From Cyanobacteria bacterium RI_101 (GTDB lineage Bacteria > Cyanobacteriota > Cyanobacteriia > Cyanobacteriales > Microcystaceae), in the NCBI GenBank assembly GCA_016471375.1, contig WGLZ01000076.1:1-38299 (forward strand): 38,299 nucleotides of DNA. The letters are read 5' to 3'. The notes under the pieces were generated by a model that saw nothing but the letters and a program-made list of their open reading frames with translations, was not told the DNA's origin and did not search any database. A program made the position numbers and the translations under genes. Positions 34,279 to 38,299 of this stretch are shown piece by piece (within the stretch, counting starts at the first letter, position 1; the number at the start of each line of letters is the position of its first letter).

Positions 34279-34545
34279 ATGACCCCCGCCCTCGACCGCG
34301 CCCTTGAGACTCAGACCGTTTATAACCCCCGTTTGCCCCTGGCGGTCTATCGAGAACTGGCGGCCCACCTCAGCCAAATTAGGGGGGTCGAAGCGGAAAT
34401 TTTGCCCCAAACGGCGCCGACTTTTGACTACGACCTCAGTCAAGCGGAGGGAATTCGCGTCGCCTACCCCGCGGATCTGGACGCTCAGGAAAGAGCCTGG
34501 TTAGCGCAAATTTTGGCCTACTACCAAACCCGCTACGGCGCTTGA
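34279..34545 (+). CDS. Small conserved hypothetical protein
   Basis: The protein has 88 residues, acidic, no membrane segment. It has YNPRLPLAVYRELAAHLSQI, VEAEILPQ and a C-terminal LDAQERAWLAQILAYYQTRY. It reads like small conserved cyanobacterial proteins of unknown function. It is divergent from the lipoprotein gene; queG follows after 129 bases. Confidence 0.6.
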   Translation: MTPALDRALETQTVYNPRLPLAVYRELAAHLSQIRGVEAEILPQTAPTFDYDLSQAEGIRVAYPADLDAQERAWLAQILAYYQTRYGA

Positions 34546-34674
34546 GGGGAATCCCCCTTGTATCTTAGAGATCTTAGAGAGTGAGTGACAGACCGTTACT
34601 CCCCGGGTCGTCAAGACCGAGATTTAGTCCGGGTTGTCGCTCATTTCAACTTCAGGAACTCGGAAAACTGAAAA

Positions 34675-35649
34675 ATGGCTCTCCAAACCCCAGAGATTAG
34701 AGCGCAGGCGCGACGAATCGGTTTTCACCTCGCGGGCGTCGCCTCTGTTGCTCAAACCTACGACGACGAATACCCCGAGCGCCTAGAAAAATGGTTAAGC
34801 CAGGGTTACCAAGCGGAGATGGGCTGGATGGAAAACCCCAAGCGCCGGGACATTTTACAGGTCTTTCCCGGCGCTCGCTCCGTCATTAGTCTGGGGCTAA
34901 ATTATTACACCAACCACCGGCGCCGGGAGGACGCGGAATATGGCAAAATCGCCCGCTACGGTTGGGGACGGGACTACCATCGGGTGCTGAGTAAAAAGTT
35001 AAAGGAATTCAGTTTTTGGCTCACTGCCCAAGATCCTGGGGTGGAAACCCGTTTTTACGTCGATACCGGCCCCGTCTCCGATAAACTCTGGGCCCAGCGG
35101 GCGGGCTTGGGTTGGATCGGCAAAAATAGCAATCTCATTAGCCGGGGCTATGGCAGTTGGTTATTTTTAGGGGAAATCTTAATCAACGTCGATTTAGAAC
35201 CCGACCGCCCCCACAGCCAGCATTGCGGAACCTGTCGCCGTTGTCTCGACGCCTGCCCCACCGGCGCCCTGCCGGAACCCTTTGTGGTGGATAGTCGGCG
35301 CTGTATCGCTTACCATACCATTGAAAATCGGGCCGAGACCTTGCCCTCGAACGTTAGTCCTGAACTACAAGGCTGGGTGGCGGGGTGCGATATTTGCCAA
35401 GAGGTCTGCCCTTGGAACATTCGCTTTGCTAGAGAAACCGATGTTGAGGACTTTCAGCCCTATCCCGACAACCTAGCGCCGAAATTGACAGAGTTAGCCC
35501 AGTTGGAAAGAGAGGACTGGGAACGGCGCTTTCCCGCCTCGGCGCTGAGACGGATTAAACCGGCGCAATGGCGGCGCAACGCCCGTGCTAATCTAGAAAG
35601 TCAGGGGAATAACGGGGCTAGCGCCGACCATGCGGGCGATTTTATTTGA
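34675..35649 (+). CDS. queG: Epoxyqueuosine reductase
   Basis: The enzyme has 324 residues and reduces epoxyqueuosine to queuosine at the wobble base of GUN-anticodon tRNAs, using cobalamin and two 4Fe-4S clusters. The cobalamin-binding N-terminal part has GVASVAQTYDDEYPERLEKW, GARSVISLGLNYYTNHRRRE and FYVDTGPVSDKLWAQRAGLG. Ferredoxin motifs are CGTCRRCLDACPTGAL (from Cys184) and CDICQEVCPWN (from Cys238). It overlaps the HAD gene by 20 bases, so they are co-translated. Confidence 0.95.
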   Translation: MALQTPEIRAQARRIGFHLAGVASVAQTYDDEYPERLEKWLSQGYQAEMGWMENPKRRDILQVFPGARSVISLGLNYYTNHRRREDAEYGKIARYGWGRDYHRVLSKKLKEFSFWLTAQDPGVETRFYVDTGPVSDKLWAQRAGLGWIGKNSNLISRGYGSWLFLGEILINVDLEPDRPHSQHCGTCRRCLDACPTGALPEPFVVDSRRCIAYHTIENRAETLPSNVSPELQGWVAGCDICQEVCPWNIRFARETDVEDFQPYPDNLAPKLTELAQLEREDWERRFPASALRRIKPAQWRRNARANLESQGNNGASADHAGDFI

Positions 35650-36292
35650 TTTTGACGGCACCATCGCCGATACCCAGGAGGCCTTTTTAACCATTGTTAA
35701 TCGGCTAGCGCCGGAGTTTGGCTATCCGCCGGTGGATCAGAGCCAGTTAGCCTACCTCAAAACCCTCAGTTCCGGCGAAGTGATTCGTTACGCCCGTATT
35801 TCTCCTGTGAAAATTCCCTTTATCCTCAAGCGCCTGAAAAAAGAGTTGGGGAAAACGATTACGGAACTTCAGCCCTATCCGGGGATGGCTTCGATGTTGA
35901 CGGCGCTGAAAAGTCAAGACTATTTCCTCGGCATTGTCACTTCTAATTCCCTGGAGAACGTGTCGGCCTTTTTAGCAAAAAATGAACTAGACGGCATTTT
36001 TGATGTCATCCACTCCGGCACCACCCTCTTTGGCAAAAATCGCATTATTAATCGCCTTCTGCGGGAGCGCCGTCTGCCGGCGGAAACGGTAATCTATGTG
36101 GGGGACGAAACCCGAGACGTGGTGGCGGCCCAAAAAAGCCATATTACGATGGTGGCGGTGGGCTGGGGGTTCAACTCCCCCGGTATCTTAATGGAGTACC
36201 ATCCCGACTACTTGATTTACCATCCCCAGGAACTGCTGGCGATTTTGAAAGACAATTATCAGTTATCAGCTATCAGTTATCAGTCATCGTAA
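35630..36292 (+). CDS. HAD-superfamily phosphatase
   Basis: The protein has 220 residues. Motif I DFDGT gives nucleophile Asp7 and acid Asp9; motif II is GIVTSNS; motif III is the Lys region near FGKNRIINRLL; motif IV is VGDETRDVVAA. A helical cap lies between motifs I and II. It resembles phosphoglycolate-phosphatase-like HADs, substrate unknown. The last 13 residues (DNYQLSAISYQSS) are translated from a heptamer tandem repeat and are probably not part of the original protein. The start lies within queG. Confidence 0.87.
   Translation: MRAILFDFDGTIADTQEAFLTIVNRLAPEFGYPPVDQSQLAYLKTLSSGEVIRYARISPVKIPFILKRLKKELGKTITELQPYPGMASMLTALKSQDYFLGIVTSNSLENVSAFLAKNELDGIFDVIHSGTTLFGKNRIINRLLRERRLPAETVIYVGDETRDVVAAQKSHITMVAVGWGFNSPGILMEYHPDYLIYHPQELLAILKDNYQLSAISYQSS
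36256..36290. repeat. Heptamer short tandem repeats (TTATCAG)
   Basis: Four units TTATCAG, TTATCAG, CTATCAG, TTATCAG lie in register at 36256-36283, followed by a decayed TCATCGT. Heptameric short tandem repeats of this type are known in cyanobacterial genomes. Here they overlap the end of the HAD gene. Confidence 0.8.
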
Positions 36293-36334
36293 GCCGACTA
36301 AAACTGAACTCAGAGTTCCGCTTTCCCTTGCAAG

Positions 36335-36483
36335 AGCTACTGTGTATACACAAGTGTCAGAATCCCCCCTAACCCCCCTTGGAAAGGGGGGAACCAGCCG
36401 TCAAAGTCCCCCTTGCAAAGGGGGATTTAGGGGGATCAAACCCAAAACTGAGTTTTTAACCGAGATCTGTGTACACGGTAGCT
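36335..36483. mobile_element. MITE-like element with inverted ends
   Basis: Left end AGCTACTGTGTATACACA and right end TGTGTACACGGTAGCT are imperfect inverted repeats 149 bp apart. Inside are GGAAAGGGGGG-type and CCCCCTTGCAAAGGGGG hairpins and GGGGGATTTAGGGGGATC. There is no coding capacity. Pieces of the same sequence recur at 29494-29602, so this is a dispersed family. It fills most of the 256-base gap before malQ. Confidence 0.6.
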
Positions 36484-36548
36484 CCCAAGCAGGGGAGTCC
36501 TAAAACCATCTCTAAATCTACATCTCACTTTTTTCCGCCCTAAACCCT

Positions 36549-38090
36549 ATGCTTCACCAACGCGCCAGCGGTCTCTTGCTCCATCCCACCTCCTTCCCCA
36601 GCCCCTTCGGCGTGGGCGACCTCGGCGCCGGAGCCTATCAGTTCATTGATTTTCTGGCGGCCGGCGAACAACGGATTTGGCAGATTTTACCCCTCGGCCC
36701 CACGGGTTACGGCAATTCTCCCTACCTTTGTTATTCGGCGCTGGCGCTCAATCCTCTGTTAATTAGTCCAGAAGAGTTGGTTAAAGACGGCTTACTGGCG
36801 CCGGAGCGCCTGAAATCGGCGCCGACCTTCCACCCGGAGCGGGCGGAGTTTGAAGCGGCCCGGGAATATAAGGAGACGTTATTCCAAGAAGCCTATGGCG
36901 CGTTTTCCACACAATCAGCGTTACGCAGCGAATTTGCCCAATTTTGCCAAGAGCAACAGTCCTGGCTAGAGGATTACGCCCTCTTTATGGCGCTGAAGCA
37001 ATACCACGGCGGCGCCGGTTGGCATACTTGGGATGTGGCTTTGGCGAAACGGGAACCCCAAGCCCTAGAAATTTGGCGCCGGCAGTTAGCGTCGGAGATT
37101 GACTACCAAAAATTCCTGCAATTTCTGGCCTTCCGTCAGTGGGGGGCGCTGAAGGACTACGCCGCCGAAAATCACATCGCTATTATGGGGGACATTCCCA
37201 TCTATGTGGCCCACGACAGCGCCGATGTTTGGGCCAATCCCGAGAACTTTTGCCTGAACCCGGAAACGGGGTTAGCGGCGCTGATGGCGGGGGTGCCGCC
37301 GGATTATTTCAGCGAAACCGGTCAACTCTGGGGCAATCCGGTCTATGACTGGGCGGCGCTCCAGAAAAATCACTACGCCTGGTGGTTGCGGCGCTTTCAG
37401 GGGTTACTACAACTGGTGGACATTATCCGCATCGACCATTTCCGGGGCTTCGCCGGTTATTGGGCCGTGCCGGAGGGGGAAACCACCGCCATGAACGGGG
37501 AATGGTTGCCGGCGCCGGGGGAAGGTTTATTTACCGTTCTTAAGGGCGTGATGGGGGACGTGCCCATCGTGGCGGAAGATCTGGGAGTCATTACCGAAGA
37601 CGTGGAAAAACTGCGGGACGACTTTGGTTTTCCGGGGATGAAGGTCTTGCAATTCGCCTTTGATTCCGACCGGGCTAACCCCTTTCTGCCCTTCAATTAC
37701 CTCAACCGCCGGGCGGTGGTCTATACCGGCACCCACGACAACGACACCACCGCGGGCTGGTTCGAGGCCCGCTCCCCGGAGGAGCAAAAACGGGTGACGG
37801 ATTACCTCGGTTGCGTCTGCCCGGAGGGGATTCACTGGAGTCTGATTCGTCTGGCGCTGGGGTCTGTGGCCAATACGGCTATTTTTCCCTTGCAGGATAT
37901 TTTAGGTTTAGGCAACGAGGCCCGCATGAACCTCCCCGGCAGCGCCGAGGGGAATTGGGGCTGGCGTTACCGCTCCGAGGACTTAACCCCAGAATTGGCG
38001 GAGCGCCTGGCCCAGGTGACGGAACTCTACGGGCGCCGGATTTATTTCCCCCCCGCCGAAGATCAGGATTCTCAAGAGTGGGGAGATTGA
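36549..38090 (+). CDS. malQ: 4-alpha-glucanotransferase (amylomaltase)
   Basis: The enzyme has 513 residues (GH77) and moves maltooligosaccharide chains between glucans in glycogen turnover. N-terminal GLLLHPTSFPSPFGVGDLG and QILPLGPTGYGNSPYLCYSA are typical. Catalytic residues are Asp296 in RIDHFRGF, Glu343 in AEDLG and Asp397 in HDND. The family usually ends near LTELYGR; here about 17 further residues follow and the TGA stop lies at the junction with a transposon end, so the tail may be altered by insertion. Confidence 0.95.
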   Translation: MLHQRASGLLLHPTSFPSPFGVGDLGAGAYQFIDFLAAGEQRIWQILPLGPTGYGNSPYLCYSALALNPLLISPEELVKDGLLAPERLKSAPTFHPERAEFEAAREYKETLFQEAYGAFSTQSALRSEFAQFCQEQQSWLEDYALFMALKQYHGGAGWHTWDVALAKREPQALEIWRRQLASEIDYQKFLQFLAFRQWGALKDYAAENHIAIMGDIPIYVAHDSADVWANPENFCLNPETGLAALMAGVPPDYFSETGQLWGNPVYDWAALQKNHYAWWLRRFQGLLQLVDIIRIDHFRGFAGYWAVPEGETTAMNGEWLPAPGEGLFTVLKGVMGDVPIVAEDLGVITEDVEKLRDDFGFPGMKVLQFAFDSDRANPFLPFNYLNRRAVVYTGTHDNDTTAGWFEARSPEEQKRVTDYLGCVCPEGIHWSLIRLALGSVANTAIFPLQDILGLGNEARMNLPGSAEGNWGWRYRSEDLTPELAERLAQVTELYGRRIYFPPAEDQDSQEWGD

Positions 38091-38115
38091 ACTCTCCCCC
38101 GGTTAAAACCGGGGG
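38087..38115 (-). mobile_element. Right end of an IS200/IS605-type element
   Basis: Read on the minus strand, AGAATCCCCCGGTTTTAACC continues GGGGGAGAGTTCAA. The 9-bp hairpin CCCCCGGTT (38096-38104) / AACCGGGGG (38107-38115) with a 2-base loop, followed by GAGAGTTCAA, is the usual form of right ends in tnpB-carrying IS605-family elements. The element would extend rightwards, past the window edge. Confidence 0.65.
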
Positions 38116-38230
38116 ATTCTAAGCGGACGTTGCTACCCTTCGGCGTTGCTCAGGGGCCACGCGGGTTGAAACCCGACTTCGCAACGGTTACGATAGGATC
38201 GAGTGAGATCTCGAAACACGTTATACCGCT
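38092..38230 (-). ncRNA. Candidate omega RNA (TnpB guide RNA scaffold)
   Basis: On the minus strand the region holds an outer stem GTTGC...GCAAC enclosing the hairpin CGGGTTTCAACCCG, then CCGAAGGGTAGCAAC, then the right-end hairpin. This order of folded 3' segments ending at the transposon end is characteristic of omega RNAs. The guide would be the first 16-20 bases past the end, here the 3' end of malQ. The 5' limit is a guess and no complete tnpB is in the window. Confidence 0.5.
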
Positions 38231-38297
38231 TTGGCGCGTGCAATGACGCCCTAACAACCTTGGCGAGGGAAATCCCAAGCTGTGTCGCTACTTTTTT
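38133..38297 (-). CDS. Open frame running off the window, possible tnpB 3' end
   Basis: A frame of 54 codons is open from the edge to TAG at 38133: it reads KKVATQLGISLAKVVRASLH then HAPKRYNVFRDLTRSYRNRC and ends PAWPLSNAEG. In IS605-type elements the tnpB 3' end overlaps the omega RNA, which would fit. No RuvC motif is visible in this part, so the frame could be chance in a GC-rich structured RNA. Confidence 0.25.
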   Translation of the reverse strand, partial: KKVATQLGISLAKVVRASLHAPKRYNVFRDLTRSYRNRCEVGFQPAWPLSNAEG

Positions 38298-38299
38298 GA

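Noticed and set aside
34546-34674. Short repeats near 34560 (ATCTTAGAGATCTTAGAGAG) as a possible RNA gene or operator
   Set aside because: Only a local 10-base duplication is visible; no cloverleaf, conserved motif or strong symmetry was found.

Overview
The window is chromosomal DNA from a cyanobacterium, moderately GC-rich by eye. The evidence is the gene content: a DnaE C-terminal half carrying the split-intein C piece, pxcA, an nblS/hik33-type kinase, a DUF1350 protein, a HAS-barrel protein, a DUF6737 protein, a DUF4278 protein and ftsQ-ftsZ. The palindrome GGCGCC is strikingly frequent (13 copies counted in the 1.5-kb nnr gene), while the usual cyanobacterial HIP1 octamer GCGATCGC was not seen. 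I do not name a species.

Layout. 1-600: edge of a membrane-protein gene and a decayed antitoxin/PIN-toxin pair. 706-3662: dnaE C-terminal half and nnr, divergent. 3745-4378: a two-gene accessory module, a small conserved protein plus a retropepsin-like protease, free of GGCGCC. 4418-9592: ftsW, a HAS-barrel protein, and gyrB interrupted by a 435-residue intein with an HNH endonuclease. 9790-13566: ABC ATPase, pyruvate kinase and an FTR1-type iron permease. 13715-14355: a zinc-handling cassette (operator, metallothionein smtA, repressor smtB); smtA is only 55 codons. 14439-20757: small or poorly known cyanobacterial envelope genes (DUF4278, DUF2092, DUF6515), selO, and an AI-2E-type permease. 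20887-22699: ygfZ and a glycosyltransferase. 22838-27289 (minus): a MITE-like element, then scpA, pxcA, ftsZ and ftsQ. 27403-29430: a CtpC-like protease and sfsA. 29603-34177 (minus): nblS, an ArsR-family regulator, a DUF1350 protein and a PilP-like lipoprotein. 34279-38090: a small conserved gene, queG, a HAD phosphatase, repeat elements and malQ. 38087-38299: apparent right end of an IS200/IS605-type element, with an omega-RNA-like fold abutting the malQ stop.

Most genes are housekeeping: replication and topology (dnaE, gyrB, scpA), division (ftsW, ftsQ, ftsZ), carbon metabolism (pyk, malQ), metabolite repair (nnr), tRNA modification (queG, ygfZ), metal homeostasis (smtA, smtB, FTR1) and stress or light signalling (nblS). 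The mobile or selfish layer is what stands out: two inteins of different type in two replication genes, two MITE-like elements, a heptamer repeat extending a protein, a truncated toxin, and a TnpB/omega-RNA-type transposon end. The strongest candidates for under-described biology are the small-protein/retropepsin pair (3745-4378) and the omega-RNA-like end beside malQ.
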